A DNA stretch of 64,000 nt from Stutzerimonas stutzeri (GTDB lineage: Bacteria > Pseudomonadota > Gammaproteobacteria > Pseudomonadales > Pseudomonadaceae): NCBI RefSeq assembly GCF_013522825.1, contig NZ_JAAMQZ010000023.1, positions 1 through 64,000 on the forward strand. Reading direction: 5' to 3'. This document shows, in pieces, positions 20,501 through 27,865 of the stretch. The notes under the pieces were generated by a model, which searched no databases, had not been told where the DNA came from, and was given only the letters and a program-made list of their open reading frames with translations. The position numbers were made by a program, and so were the translations under genes. Within the stretch, counting starts at the first letter, position 1. Every line of letters starts with the position of its first letter.

Positions 20501-22390
20501 AGCCGAAATGTCGAATACATCGCTGATGTCAGTAGCCGACACGTCGGGCGCGTTTTTCAGCGTATAGCTGTAGTCGATGCGGACAAGGCCATCGGCGCCT
20601 TTGCTGTAGCCATCCAGTACCAATTCACCGTATTCGGTGGTGATGATCTGCGGAGTCGTGCCAAGCGCTTCCACCTGAGCCTTGTTCAAGGTCAGGGTCT
20701 GACCGGTGCCGCTGGCATCCTTGTAGCCGATGGTGAGCGCTACGGTCGAATCGAGGCCATCCAGCGCACTGATGGTGAAACTGGAGATGACCTGGGTATC
20801 GGGCGTATTCGGATTGGAACCGTCTACGAGACCGCTCTCGAACACCACATGGTCCTCGACGTTCCCCGCCTGAGGATTGACGGGGTGTACGACCGGCACA
20901 TCGACGATGACCGGATCATCCACCGGCGTGACCTCGATGACCAGATTCGCACTGTCGCTGCCACCCTCACCATCGCTGATGCCGTAGGTAACAGTCGGCA
21001 CCGTGCCGTTCCAGCCCGGCACGGGCGTGAAGGTGTAGCTGCCATCGCCATTGATGATCAGCGTACCGATGCCGGGAATCGTCGCAGTACTGCCAGCCGT
21101 ATGTTGTGTAGGATCGCCGGCCACGACGAAGGTCGTCACCGTCAGCGGATCGCCGTCGGGATCGCTGTCGGCAGAGGCACCCGGAACGGTCGAGCCAGCG
21201 CCCGTGAGCACATTACCACTGACCGGAGTACTCTCTGGGGTCGTCGCATCGTCATCCCTGGCTGCTGGCCCGGGATTGGTCACGGTCCAGATAAAAGTGA
21301 TCTCGGTGCTGTTGCCCGACGGGTCGGTAACGGTCAGGGTGACCGGGTAACGGCCATCGTCATTCGGGCCATTCTGACTGGCGGAGCGATCGATGGAGCC
21401 TGTGATTTTACCGGTATCGGGGTCGATGGTCAGGCCATCCGGGAGTCCCGTGGCCTCATACTTCAACGGACCGCCGCTGTTGTCGCTGACGAGGGGCGAG
21501 AGATCCAGATCGATGATATCCGCATCCACGTCGCTCCGGTCCGGCACCATGCCCGAAGGCGGCGTGGCATTCACTGGCCTGTTGTCAGTGGCACTGCCGC
21601 TGTTGCCGGAAGGCTCGGTGATCGTGGCGGTAACCGGCACATCGGTGTCACCCGGTGACACCGGCACCTGAACGATGATCCCATTGTCCAGATCGTCCTG
21701 AGTCACTGGACGATTGAGCAGTTCGTTGCCGTTCCTGTCGGTGACCACCAGCGTGTCACCAACCCGAACCTTGTCATCCAGAATTATCAGCGCCGCAACG
21801 GTGCCGTCCGGGCCGATTTCAGCCTCGTTATAGATCCCATCAGGACCAGCGCCCTGCAGCTCGATGGATACGCCGGGAGTGCGCGGCTCGGGATCATCTT
21901 CGTGACGCAGAGAGCCGCCCCGATGCTCCCGCCATTCTTCCGGCTCGAATACACGATCAGGCAGGCTCATGCCCATCGGGCGCAGCAATTCCTGAATGCG
22001 GGCGACAGTAAGCGGGGTGATGCCGTCGGCTTCGATGATCTCGCCGATGCGTACCAGCTGGACGAAGTTATGGCCTTCGGCCCTCGGCTCATCATCGCGG
22101 GCGTTCGAATCGAGTGGCCGTTCGGCCTGTTGACGAATATTCAGCGGGGCAGGCGCCGGAACCTGCATGGTGGTCAGGGCGATGGCGTCATCGACCAGGG
22201 CATTCTGCTCGCCGATGAAACTCAGCAGCTGGTTGTCACCGAAGTCGAGATCCACCTGGGCGCCCGGCGCTGTGATCAGCACTTCATCGCCGCGCAGGCG
22301 GTCACCAACCCTAAGTTCACGGCGATCGCCATTGGCGGCCTGGGCCCAGGCCTGGCCAACGAGAGAGACAACAATTGCCAGAGTGTTCAT
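11573..22390 (-). CDS. Giant type I-secreted adhesin (LapA/BapA-like, 3605 residues)
   Basis: A very large acidic Asp/Thr/Val/Gly-rich surface adhesin; I noticed no cysteine. Residues 1 to about 65 resemble the LapA-type retention module ('SLVGQAWAQAANGDRRELRV', 'GDEVLITAPGAQVDLDFGD'). A linker to about residue 170 follows, then an Ig/cadherin-like region. VCBS and T1SS-143/DUF5801-like repeats run from about 380 to 1620, each with calcium-type loops such as 'DSDPDGD', 'DNDGDKS', 'DSDGDWS' and 'DRDGDQV'. A long, poorly classified beta-rich section follows (1620-3350), then one RTX-like stretch 'DGRDGNDTIQL' near 3370 and a triplicated secretion module (3407-3605). It is the last gene of its export operon; the start has 'cgaggtcc' upstream. 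No LapG-type TAAG site is recognisable. The likely role is surface attachment and biofilm formation. Confidence 0.93.
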   Translation of the reverse strand: MNTLAIVVSLVGQAWAQAANGDRRELRVGDRLRGDEVLITAPGAQVDLDFGDNQLLSFIGEQNALVDDAIALTTMQVPAPAPLNIRQQAERPLDSNARDDEPRAEGHNFVQLVRIGEIIEADGITPLTVARIQELLRPMGMSLPDRVFEPEEWREHRGGSLRHEDDPEPRTPGVSIELQGAGPDGIYNEAEIGPDGTVAALIILDDKVRVGDTLVVTDRNGNELLNRPVTQDDLDNGIIVQVPVSPGDTDVPVTATITEPSGNSGSATDNRPVNATPPSGMVPDRSDVDADIIDLDLSPLVSDNSGGPLKYEATGLPDGLTIDPDTGKITGSIDRSASQNGPNDDGRYPVTLTVTDPSGNSTEITFIWTVTNPGPAARDDDATTPESTPVSGNVLTGAGSTVPGASADSDPDGDPLTVTTFVVAGDPTQHTAGSTATIPGIGTLIINGDGSYTFTPVPGWNGTVPTVTYGISDGEGGSDSANLVIEVTPVDDPVIVDVPVVHPVNPQAGNVEDHVVFESGLVDGSNPNTPDTQVISSFTISALDGLDSTVALTIGYKDASGTGQTLTLNKAQVEALGTTPQIITTEYGELVLDGYSKGADGLVRIDYSYTLKNAPDVSATDISDVFDISANDSDDDSDSNILNIKIVDDVPVAVDDVNSIWEDSTPNPISGNVLGGSGASAGDMADSQGADGAAISGVQAGRVAEGTHVADGGLATVITGKYGTLTLDANGSYTYELDNSNPIVNALRTDESLNDEVFSYTLTDNDGDKSTATLTITIHGHTDGIPVVTVTDYNGLEAGVNSIAEDAATPVTGEFQISAPDGLKHIIVGGQTVTASELAALDTTPRVIPGSEGTLRLTGYDPATGTVNYSYQQTGTSKDHGGGDVTDRFPITVTDNADQTSAPVDLIVLITDTVPVAHPDTGSITEDAAGPLRGNVVTDAGSGEDELGADATFVVGVAAGIETSELAGGVAGAGVSGQYGLLVLNSDGSYSYTLDNSNPAVNALKDGDHLIETFSYTIRDSDGDWSTTTLTITIDGVTDGSPSIVPQDTNGAAISGHVTVMESGLANGSDSMADSEIASGTISINAADGLQSISVGGQVFTVAELQALAANPSAPINVTGGTLVLTGFTATASVGEVPTAGNLSYTYTLTEQRTHGSPGNDTLTLDIPLSVTDAGNITSNGTLTVQVEDDVPQVSTDAAQLGHLVVDETDFVDGSVSAIDTDFVQDVFAIHYGADGAATSNALIYALNVASPGVASGVVDTATGQGVYLYKEGSDIVGLVGSGGVANASGTEAFRIAIDSETGAVTLTQKRPLQHPNVNDHDDSLTLASDAITLTATATDGDGDVVSSTAVEVGGRFTFKDDGPRISAQPASATVDEANLANGSDPDVPQTTVSASLNVQFGSDGAGDAQFTPATAAALEALGLESNGQTLSYVVSADGHTLTAYRGGESVGNEVFTVVITNPATNPGYEFRLHKPLDHVDGSNAPVDEFDLVFGQVRITDRDGDQVHTSFTVTVLDDTPDATQPRRVEVDEDDEITFNTNADAVGPVGGVGGNTTIGDGSSGTVAPSHGTATVNPDGTITYVPHGNYSGTDTFTYTTVTDNETKTFTIEVTVNPVADAPDMDGTGPSTGGDVTLADVSTLEDTAVALGLKAPIITDATDQNVAAVGDAAERLGAITLELTGAQVNGVKLTAAADGSSGAVDITYSGPVTIWLTDAPHPADMTPPVGAVQMTSAQFEALQLLPVVHRGDNIDVSVKATSHEVDDAGNIAVVNGTPVPGATSEATFKVWVQAVTDDAELLFDTGVVSGTDIDSVTYTDNTQATVTLKEDTTFRLNDILQAQFADLDGSEVRSITITNTTGQAILVDGTQLAAGGARTINARSGANGQTGDLDSFPDIRIGAVGDFSGDLNGIVIAINAQDKDADGFQGTAGNASNPPDGVAEADTSNNSVTLNLRVTPVAGDVAAGNVTTDEDTAVAFLQHLRVTDTGTGTEVIDSVSFEVPTNWLVTDSTVSNGATWTVNLADSTYTIEFTGGTQAEREAVLDGFMIRPPAHSSLDETIRLTVTTTDTNAVTGDPDTRTVTSLDRPSLDVNITVRPVGERTDTDSGGQAGNDLSMNGSHAYSTVGEEDVYFRLNSDGFDLKGPWSNEDGNGAANGGPSGGSEQTFARFTPFKVEGGSDVALDGSWFQYHDGTGLRTVAYNGTPVDIPIAYLDTVEFKGPLNFKGMVRIKVEAVTIDEDEDSSLTDTQVSGEAWLSNLILAPVADQVTLQVGARITTQEDAPVTLHINPTSDDLTEDFNVTIKGIPAGASIIYDGVVYSVGSGLVADGSGHYQLTLESFDRTKQPTLTPPKDSNEIIQLSVEAVSIDTLTYTDVHGVEQTIISAPSAPHTLPITITVTGVPDEPQMTPDNTQVYDENALDSSGNEVALRDMITSLASGETTSDGSESITLRISGLADGFGIVGAGPVIGNGTGTGRVWVVTPEQIADGSVKIKLPPNYSGTVKFTAQPVVTENDNPSETFFAPENVEFKVNPSPEATLTIRSSVIEDLVRQVDLSPVYQNGDTDEQISAVRIQEVSGLTFYRDAAGTQPLVAVGGWYEISGVSEVESIYVKGAPNFSGDVALTVQYKVIDAPRDGTVDAVESDWQNAGHTLNFQPVTDEVGLTLESINGQAGSSAFELTAAGTVTVRLNISKEPDSNADGERDYDGSERLTHILIQGVPEGVAVTGAQFTGNGQWLLPVTGSFQPGAITQDIEFSVNGQAGNLTAVPITITVVTRDGAAENTEEASLVWHLSTDFADGEPEILPTVTLHAIEVPQTEDDSFNLSEVVSGTIDTTGANQATYSMTITLRTAPGDETTFSGMTRTLAMENGEPVVLWTQTITGVTNATAQQVMNDALAAINVTPPEHANSNPNNLGAGLPLDVTVTLHHNGVHSEGNVKPNISLEPVTDAATVSIVAAPVEEGQEVEIAITVSNSADAGGDWAILDGRLYLQLEGSALAGELKQGDVTLTLQNVAGVPGLADGQYYVIEGVVADTPLNLSYSPANPHDNGSVQLKAWVQNQENGGSAMISSGQQNLTVNPTNTEPNVTITAQGIEHNGVVKSQATLQIDGEVLPDSGETLQAAFIEGLPKDFTVFYGSNADGSGAILASNAGGSATTNTWSIPLSGGSLPAYIGIQPPAHWSGTLEELKLYLVSGEAGLQPTAWPVEFDLHIAPQADGLELRPTLSFGTAGDIIALNLNAEMKDPAAVGSSDAHRELTTLELSGFPDQAKVLFFVNGVALAADRVSFVGGKHIISDLTQAELDGLGFKHQGTGGVQDIVVNAWTQEVDAAGNPVGAASTPATGTVQINVADKLPTNGDDTLLWTGSAIDGRDGNDTIQLRYGESLSGSQLAAHLSNIEVIDLSVAGANSITDLSVEDVFGMTDQGNTLHILGDSEDSVTLGEGWTQQGSSWVGNHSGTEVKLEVQGIAVGLSPSGADSIFALSVEETTGEDEDSALSILHDNEDLVPLGEDLIQDEDFGISDHNGTEVELPVQDSVSDDPSTSSDNDILVLSAEDVFEMPDQGDILNILGDNEDSAALDMDWAQQGNSWVSGHNGTEVKLEAQGIVID
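11576..12172 (-). repeat. Three tandem 69-codon modules at the adhesin C-terminus
   Basis: Module 1 is residues 3407-3475 (11966-12172), module 2 is 3476-3544 (11759-11965) and module 3 is 3545-3605 (11576-11758, lacking the spacer tail). Modules 1 and 3 share 'LSxEDVFxMxDQG', 'LxILGDxED' and 'GTEVKLExQGI', the pattern found once at the C-terminus of many type I-secreted adhesins. Module 2 keeps 'HNGTEV' and 'DNED' but has lost the aromatic core and become more acidic. Confidence 0.9.
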
Positions 22391-22442
22391 ATGGACCTCG
22401 ATACGGGTTTTCTATGCTGAATGATGTCAGGCACGTAAATGA

Positions 22443-23882
22443 TCAACGCTCGCTCAAGGCATTGGCCTTGGCGCGCAGTACGGGTTTGAGCAGGTAGGAC
22501 AGAATGCTTTTTTTGCCGGTCATGATGTCCAGCTGGGCGGTCATGCCCGGAATGACGGACAACCGCCGGGCGAAATCACTGTCGGTAGTGACGGCACGTA
22601 CCAGATAGAAGGTGTTGTCGCGTTCATCGGTAATGGTGTCGGCGCTGATGTGCTGCAGCGTCGCCTCGATGCCGCCGTAGATGGAAAAGTCGTAGGCATG
22701 CAGCTTGATCGTGGCGGGCAGCCCCGGACGGAGGAAGGCGATGTCCTTGGGCGATATCTTGGCCTCGACCAGAAGCCGGTCGTCGTTGGGCACGACTTCG
22801 ATGACCGCATGTCCCGGCTGCACCACACCACCGATGGTGTTGAACAGTACGCGCTGCACGGTGCCGTTGACGGGCGAGCGGATTTCCGAGAATTTCACCC
22901 GATCGGCCAGCCCATCGACGTTTTTATCCAGGCTGTTGAGCTGCGCGGAGGCCTCGCTCAGTTCAGCCCGCCACTGATTGCGGGCAGTCAGCTCCACTTC
23001 GCTCAGGCGCGCATCGGCCTCCTGGATACTGGCCTCGATCTGCCGCGCCCGCGCGGCGGCCTGACGCCGTTCGCCATCGGCACTGGCCTGGTCGCGCTCA
23101 AGGCGCAGGATATCCATCTCCGATACGGCGCCGGAGTTGAGCAAGGGCCGGGTCACTCGCAGCTCCTGGCTGGACATCTGCCAGGCCTGCTCCGCTGCGC
23201 GCAGGCGCGCCTTCACCTCGTTGAGTTCCTGTTGCCGCTGGGTGCGCTGCTCACGGGCGATGGACAGCCGCTGGCCGAGTTCCTTCAGGCTTTCCTGGTA
23301 GTAGTTGTGCTCCCGGGCGATGACCTGTGCCTGGGTCGCACTCATATCCTCCGGCGTCAGCGGCTGGTACGGCTTATCGTCGATCAGCGCCTGCAGACGC
23401 TCGACCTTGACCCCGAGGGCAAAGGCCCGAACGCTGCCTTCCTGGTAACTGGCGACGAAGCGAGTAGGGTCTATGCGCACCAGCAGGTCATCCTTGCGCA
23501 CCGCGTCACCTTCCTCGACGAAGACTTCCTCGACCACCCCGCCGTCCACCGACTGGACGATCTGCAATTGCCGCGAAGGGATGATCTTGCCTTCTCCTCG
23601 GGAGACTTCATCGACGCTGGCGAAAGCCGACCACAGCAGCAACAGCACGAAGGTCAGGGCAATTGCGTAGAGCAGGCCGCGGGCGCGCAACACCCGCTGC
23701 CCTTCCAGCGCCTGCTCGGCATCCTGCTGCCAGTCATGCGAGCCGTTGCGCAAGGCCGAGAAGAACGGGCGAAATAGCCGGTCGATGCCGCGACGCCCAT
23801 GTACACCGACGGAATCCATCCGGCTCAGGTGCTCGAAGGCCAGCTGCTCGGTCTGTTTTTGTGTCACGTCCTTGCTGATCAC
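22443..23882 (-). CDS. HlyD/LapC-type membrane fusion protein of type I secretion
   Basis: A 479-residue periplasmic adaptor joining the inner membrane ABC exporter to the outer membrane channel. A single membrane segment lies near residues 50-75 ('LLYAIALTFVLLLLWSAFA'), followed by the split biotinyl-lipoyl domain ('VDGGVVEEVFVEEGDAVRKD'), a long coiled-coil hairpin (about 160-330), the second lipoyl half ('RSPVNGTVQRVLFNTIGGV') and a C-terminal beta domain. It starts with GTG, and its first four bases overlap the ABC gene stop (GTGA), so the two are probably translationally coupled. The adhesin gene starts 52 bases downstream. Confidence 0.94.
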   Translation of the reverse strand: MISKDVTQKQTEQLAFEHLSRMDSVGVHGRRGIDRLFRPFFSALRNGSHDWQQDAEQALEGQRVLRARGLLYAIALTFVLLLLWSAFASVDEVSRGEGKIIPSRQLQIVQSVDGGVVEEVFVEEGDAVRKDDLLVRIDPTRFVASYQEGSVRAFALGVKVERLQALIDDKPYQPLTPEDMSATQAQVIAREHNYYQESLKELGQRLSIAREQRTQRQQELNEVKARLRAAEQAWQMSSQELRVTRPLLNSGAVSEMDILRLERDQASADGERRQAAARARQIEASIQEADARLSEVELTARNQWRAELSEASAQLNSLDKNVDGLADRVKFSEIRSPVNGTVQRVLFNTIGGVVQPGHAVIEVVPNDDRLLVEAKISPKDIAFLRPGLPATIKLHAYDFSIYGGIEATLQHISADTITDERDNTFYLVRAVTTDSDFARRLSVIPGMTAQLDIMTGKKSILSYLLKPVLRAKANALSER

Positions 23883-26014
23883 GGCGCCACCTTCTGCATG
23901 GAACCGCTCTCCAGGGCTTTCAGCACACTATGCTTGGGGCCGTCAGCGATGATCTGCCCGCCATCGACGACGATCAGCCGATCCACCAATGCCAGCAGGC
24001 TGGTGCGGTGGGTTACCAGCAGCAGTGTCTTGCCCTGGCTGTATTGCCCCAGCGCCTTGGCGACATGGTTCTCCAGAGCGCTGTCCATGGCGCTGGTGGG
24101 TTCATCCAGCAGCAGGATGCTGCTGTCGGCCATGACCGCTCGGGCGACGGCGATGGTTTGTCGCTGCCCGCCCGAGAGCCGGCTGCCACCCTCGCCCACC
24201 GGCATCGAAAGGCCGTCGGCATGGCTACCGATCAGAGACTTGAGGCCGGAGATATGAATGGCTTCCAGCAGCTTTTCGTTGCTGGGGTTCTCCACGCCCA
24301 GGGTGATGTTTTCGTAGACCGTGCCGCTGAGCAGCTGCACGTCCTGCGGGATATAACCGATGTTGCGCCGCAGCTCCGCCGGATCGATCTGCTCGATATG
24401 CACGCCGTCCACCAGAAGAGTGCCGGCGCTGGGCCGATAGAGACCGAGCACGAGCTTTTCCAGGGTGCTCTTGCCAGAGCCGACACGTCCCAGAATCCCG
24501 ACCCGCTCGCCAGCGCGGATATGCAGAGAGACGTTGGACAGAGCATCGCGCTGCTCGTCGGGATACCTGAACGAAACATCCCTCAGCTCAATCTCGCCAC
24601 GCAGGCGGGGCCGGCTGATCAGTTGCCTGCCGGGCGTGCGCTCCTGCTCGTTGGCCATGATCTGTTCCAGCGAGGCCAGCGCGGTTGCCGCCTGGTAGTA
24701 CTGCGTCAGCAGCGAGGCGGTCTGCGCCACCGGCGCCATGGCACGGGACGAGAGCATATAGGCGGCGATCAGCGCGCCCTGACTCATCTGCCCGTCGATG
24801 ACCAGATAGACGCCGACGATGATCATCGACACGGCGACCAATTGCTGAATCCAGGACGCTCCCGAGCCCACCGAAGCCCCCAGCAGACGCAACTTCGCCG
24901 AGCAGCCGGAAAGAAAACGGGTCGCCTGCTCCCAGCGGCTCTGCATTCTGCTGGTGGCGTTGAAGCTCTTCAGGGTCTGCGCCGCCGCCAGGCTTTCGAT
25001 CAGCCCCGAACTGCGCTGGGAACTGGCCTGGCTTATGACTTCGGACAGCTGTCGCATCCTGGCCTGAACGGACAGTGCGTAAAGAATGATCAGCGCCGCG
25101 CCGAGCAGCACCGGGATCGCCATCACCCAGGAGATCAGCATGATGATCAGCGCGAACAGCAGGAAGAACGGCAGGTCGATCAGCGCCGTGACGGTCATCG
25201 AGCCGATGAACGAGCGCACCGACTCGAAAGACTGCACGTTGGAGGCGAAAGAGCCGACCGAGGACGGGCTGTGCTCCAGACGCATCCCGAGGATGCGCTC
25301 CATGATGCGCGCCGAAAGCGTGATATCGGCACGACTGGCCGCCAGCTCGACGAACCAGCTGCGCAACATGCGCAGCGCCAGGTCGGCACAGACGATAATG
25401 GCCGCGCCCAGGGCCAGCACCCACAGGGTGTCGGTGGCATGGTTGGGCACGACGCGGTCGTAGACATTCATCACGAACAACGGCATGGCCAGAGCGAACA
25501 GGTTGATGACGAAGGCCGCGATGAGGATGTCGCGATACACCGGACGATTGGCGCGGATCACGCTCCAGAACCAGTGCCCGTCCGGATCCTGGCGTGCTTC
25601 ACTCTTCTTGCGCCCTTCCTCCAGACGAAAGCCGGGGCGGCAATAGAGGACGACACCCGAACAGCATGGCCTGAACGCCTCAAGTTCCAGCTCCTGGGCT
25701 TGCATGCCCAGCTCGGGAAAGATCACCCGGACCTTCTGCTTGTCCAGATCCATCTCCTGCAGCAGGCAGGCCTTGTCGTCCTTGAGCAGGAGAATGCAGG
25801 GAAGCAGCAGACCGTTGATGCTTTCCAGCGGCTGCCGCGACAGGCTGGCGTTCATGCCAACACGCTCTGCGGCCCTGGGGAAAACCGAAGGTGTCAGGCG
25901 CCCCTGCACCAACGGCAGGCCGTCGGTGATCGCGTCACGGCTGGTCGTTGTGCCGTTGGCGTTCGCCAGCCACAGCAGGCAGGCGCTCAAGGGGTCGTCT
26001 GGCAAGGCTTGCAT
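23879..26014 (-). CDS. LapB-type type I secretion ABC transporter (peptidase-like domain/permease/ATPase)
   Basis: A 711-residue exporter. The N-terminal 130 residues form a C39-like domain in which I cannot recognise the catalytic Gln-Cys pattern, as in LapB and HlyB where it only binds substrate. Six membrane segments follow (about 155-420, with 'LIAAFVINLFALAMPLFVMN'). The nucleotide-binding domain has Walker A 'GRVGSGKST', the ABC signature 'LSGGQRQ', Walker B 'SILLLDEPTSAMD' and switch 'VTHRTSL'. The longer frame from 26053 is rejected in favour of the ATG at 26014 ('MQALPDDPLSACLLWLA'), which is preceded by 'aggaca'. It lies 69 bases after the TolC-OmpA gene and should export the adjacent adhesin. 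Confidence 0.94.
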   Translation of the reverse strand: MQALPDDPLSACLLWLANANGTTTSRDAITDGLPLVQGRLTPSVFPRAAERVGMNASLSRQPLESINGLLLPCILLLKDDKACLLQEMDLDKQKVRVIFPELGMQAQELELEAFRPCCSGVVLYCRPGFRLEEGRKKSEARQDPDGHWFWSVIRANRPVYRDILIAAFVINLFALAMPLFVMNVYDRVVPNHATDTLWVLALGAAIIVCADLALRMLRSWFVELAASRADITLSARIMERILGMRLEHSPSSVGSFASNVQSFESVRSFIGSMTVTALIDLPFFLLFALIIMLISWVMAIPVLLGAALIILYALSVQARMRQLSEVISQASSQRSSGLIESLAAAQTLKSFNATSRMQSRWEQATRFLSGCSAKLRLLGASVGSGASWIQQLVAVSMIIVGVYLVIDGQMSQGALIAAYMLSSRAMAPVAQTASLLTQYYQAATALASLEQIMANEQERTPGRQLISRPRLRGEIELRDVSFRYPDEQRDALSNVSLHIRAGERVGILGRVGSGKSTLEKLVLGLYRPSAGTLLVDGVHIEQIDPAELRRNIGYIPQDVQLLSGTVYENITLGVENPSNEKLLEAIHISGLKSLIGSHADGLSMPVGEGGSRLSGGQRQTIAVARAVMADSSILLLDEPTSAMDSALENHVAKALGQYSQGKTLLLVTHRTSLLALVDRLIVVDGGQIIADGPKHSVLKALESGSMQKVAP

Positions 26015-26083
26015 GGGTTGTCCTGTACGGGTGCAACTGAGGGCGCGGCGCAACCGCTGGCGGTTGCGCCGGTCGGTTCGGGG

Positions 26084-27865
26084 TTACGGCGCGCGGTTGA
26101 TTTTCAGTTCGACCCGGCGGTTTTCCGCACGCCCCTCTGCCGTCTCGTTGCTGGCGATGGGCTGGTCCGCACCCACCCCGGAGACGGCGATAATGGCGCT
26201 GTCAACACCCCTGGAAACCAGCAAGTCACGCACTGCAACCGCGCGGGCCAGGGACAGCTCGCGATTGAGCGCGGCGGAGCCCGTGCTGTCGGTATGGCCA
26301 ACGATGCTGATCGCCAGCAGATCGCCCTGCCCGGCCACGCGCTGGATCAGGTGCTGCAGACGGACAATCGAGGCCGGCTTGATTTCAGCGCTGGCGGTAT
26401 CGAACAGGGCATCGCCACTGAGATCGATGGTTTCTGCCAGTTTGACCGAGGGCAGATACAGATTCAGGTCCAGCCCGGCGTCCGGCGAGATCTGGCAGAA
26501 CGGGCTGGAGGCCGGGGAAGCCGGGGATGCGTAGAGGTCGTCCAGGGTCGGGATCGCTTCGCTGGAGAGCGACAGGGTCTGCAACAGACGCCCCATGCTG
26601 TGCAACGTACGGAAGCGGGCCGTTTGCAGGTCGAAATTGCCATCGACATAGGCACGTTCGGCCTGGAAGGCTTCGTTTTCAGAGTCGAGAACATCGAGCA
26701 GCGAACGTCGCCCGATATCGAACTGCTCCCGGTAGGCCACCACGACATTGGCCGAACCGTCACGATGCGCTTCGAGGAAGACACGCTTTTCCTGCAGATT
26801 CATCACATCGCCGTAGGCGATGGTCGCGGTCTGGCGCAGATCGACACAGGCCTTGTCACGCAGGCTTTCGGCCTGGTTGATACGGCGGAACGCGGCACGC
26901 TCCGCCGCGCGATCGCTGCCGCCACGGAACAGGTTATAGCGGGCGCGCAGCTCGACGATGCTTTCGTTGCCGTAAGGATCGGGGTCGGTGCGGTTGTCGA
27001 AGCTGTTGTTGTTCTTGTACAGCCCGTGGCGCAGGCCAAGCTCCAGAGTCGGATAGCGATTGGCCTTGGTTTGCGCCAGGGCGGCTTCCGCCGTCTGGAT
27101 ATTTTCAAACGCGGCATACAGCGCGGGATTGTTGAGATAGCCCTCTTTCAATACATCCCGCAGCTCAGCCGGAACACCCGCCGCATCGACGGGTTCCAGG
27201 GTGCTAGCCGGTGTACGGCCAACCAGGCGCTGGAAACGCGCGGTAACGCTTTGCAGGTTGGCAATTTCGGTCATCAGGTTGGAGCGCGCCAGCGACAGGC
27301 GCCCATTGATCTGTTCCAGATCCGCACGGTTGCTGACGCCACGCTGCGCCCGCTGCCCGATCTGATCCTGCACACGCTGGTGGTTGGCCAGGTTGCGCTG
27401 CGCCAGTGCGACCAGCTCGCGATGACGAAGCACGCTCAGGTAGGCTTCGCTCGCTTCCAGCGCCTTGGTTTCGGCCTCGTCCAGCAGCTCGTAATAGCGC
27501 ACCCGGCTGGTGTGATCAGCCCTGGCCAGGCTGTTACGCACACGGAAACCGTCGAACAGCATCTGCGTCAGGGATATTTCGGCGTAGTTGCGCGAATAGT
27601 CGCTGCGGCCATCGAACTGGCGGTTCGCCTGGCCGGCAGAGGCACTTATGTCAATGGAAGGCAGGTAGCCGCCGAAGACCTCACGGCGATCTTCCGTGGT
27701 CGCATGAAACGCCTCCAGTCGCGTTTGCAGCTCGGGATTGAACGCGAGCGTTTCCTTGACGACACCCAGCAGGTCGTCCCTGGGCTCCGAGGCGCTGACG
27801 ACGACGGGCGCAAGGCCGAAAAACATGGCAAGCGCGAGTTTGCGGAACGGAAATTCAACGTGCAT
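26084..27865 (-). CDS. TolC-family outer membrane channel fused to an OmpA peptidoglycan-binding domain
   Basis: A 593-residue protein with a signal peptide (cleavage probably after 'VVVSA'). Residues about 30-455 form a TolC-type efflux protein with two structural repeats ('NPELQTRLEAFHATTEDRRE', 'NPALYAAFENIQTAEAALAQ'). After a short Pro/Ser-rich linker, residues about 475-593 form an OmpA C-terminal domain: 'GHTDSTGSAALNRELSLARA' with the peptidoglycan-contacting pair D526 and R541, spaced 15 apart as in known OmpA domains. The ATG at 27865 follows 'agaggacc'. It is the first gene of the adhesin export operon. As TolC is trimeric, the channel would carry three cell-wall anchors. In most LapA-type systems the channel lacks this domain. 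Confidence 0.93.
   Translation of the reverse strand: MHVEFPFRKLALAMFFGLAPVVVSASEPRDDLLGVVKETLAFNPELQTRLEAFHATTEDRREVFGGYLPSIDISASAGQANRQFDGRSDYSRNYAEISLTQMLFDGFRVRNSLARADHTSRVRYYELLDEAETKALEASEAYLSVLRHRELVALAQRNLANHQRVQDQIGQRAQRGVSNRADLEQINGRLSLARSNLMTEIANLQSVTARFQRLVGRTPASTLEPVDAAGVPAELRDVLKEGYLNNPALYAAFENIQTAEAALAQTKANRYPTLELGLRHGLYKNNNSFDNRTDPDPYGNESIVELRARYNLFRGGSDRAAERAAFRRINQAESLRDKACVDLRQTATIAYGDVMNLQEKRVFLEAHRDGSANVVVAYREQFDIGRRSLLDVLDSENEAFQAERAYVDGNFDLQTARFRTLHSMGRLLQTLSLSSEAIPTLDDLYASPASPASSPFCQISPDAGLDLNLYLPSVKLAETIDLSGDALFDTASAEIKPASIVRLQHLIQRVAGQGDLLAISIVGHTDSTGSAALNRELSLARAVAVRDLLVSRGVDSAIIAVSGVGADQPIASNETAEGRAENRRVELKINRAP

Noticed and set aside
16451..21658. A 1735-codon open frame on the plus strand, antisense to the adhesin
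   Set aside because: It mirrors the repetitive high-GC, Asp/Thr-rich coding sequence of the adhesin. Its translation has no known domain, and it lacks a good ribosome binding site. Codon phase favours the minus strand.
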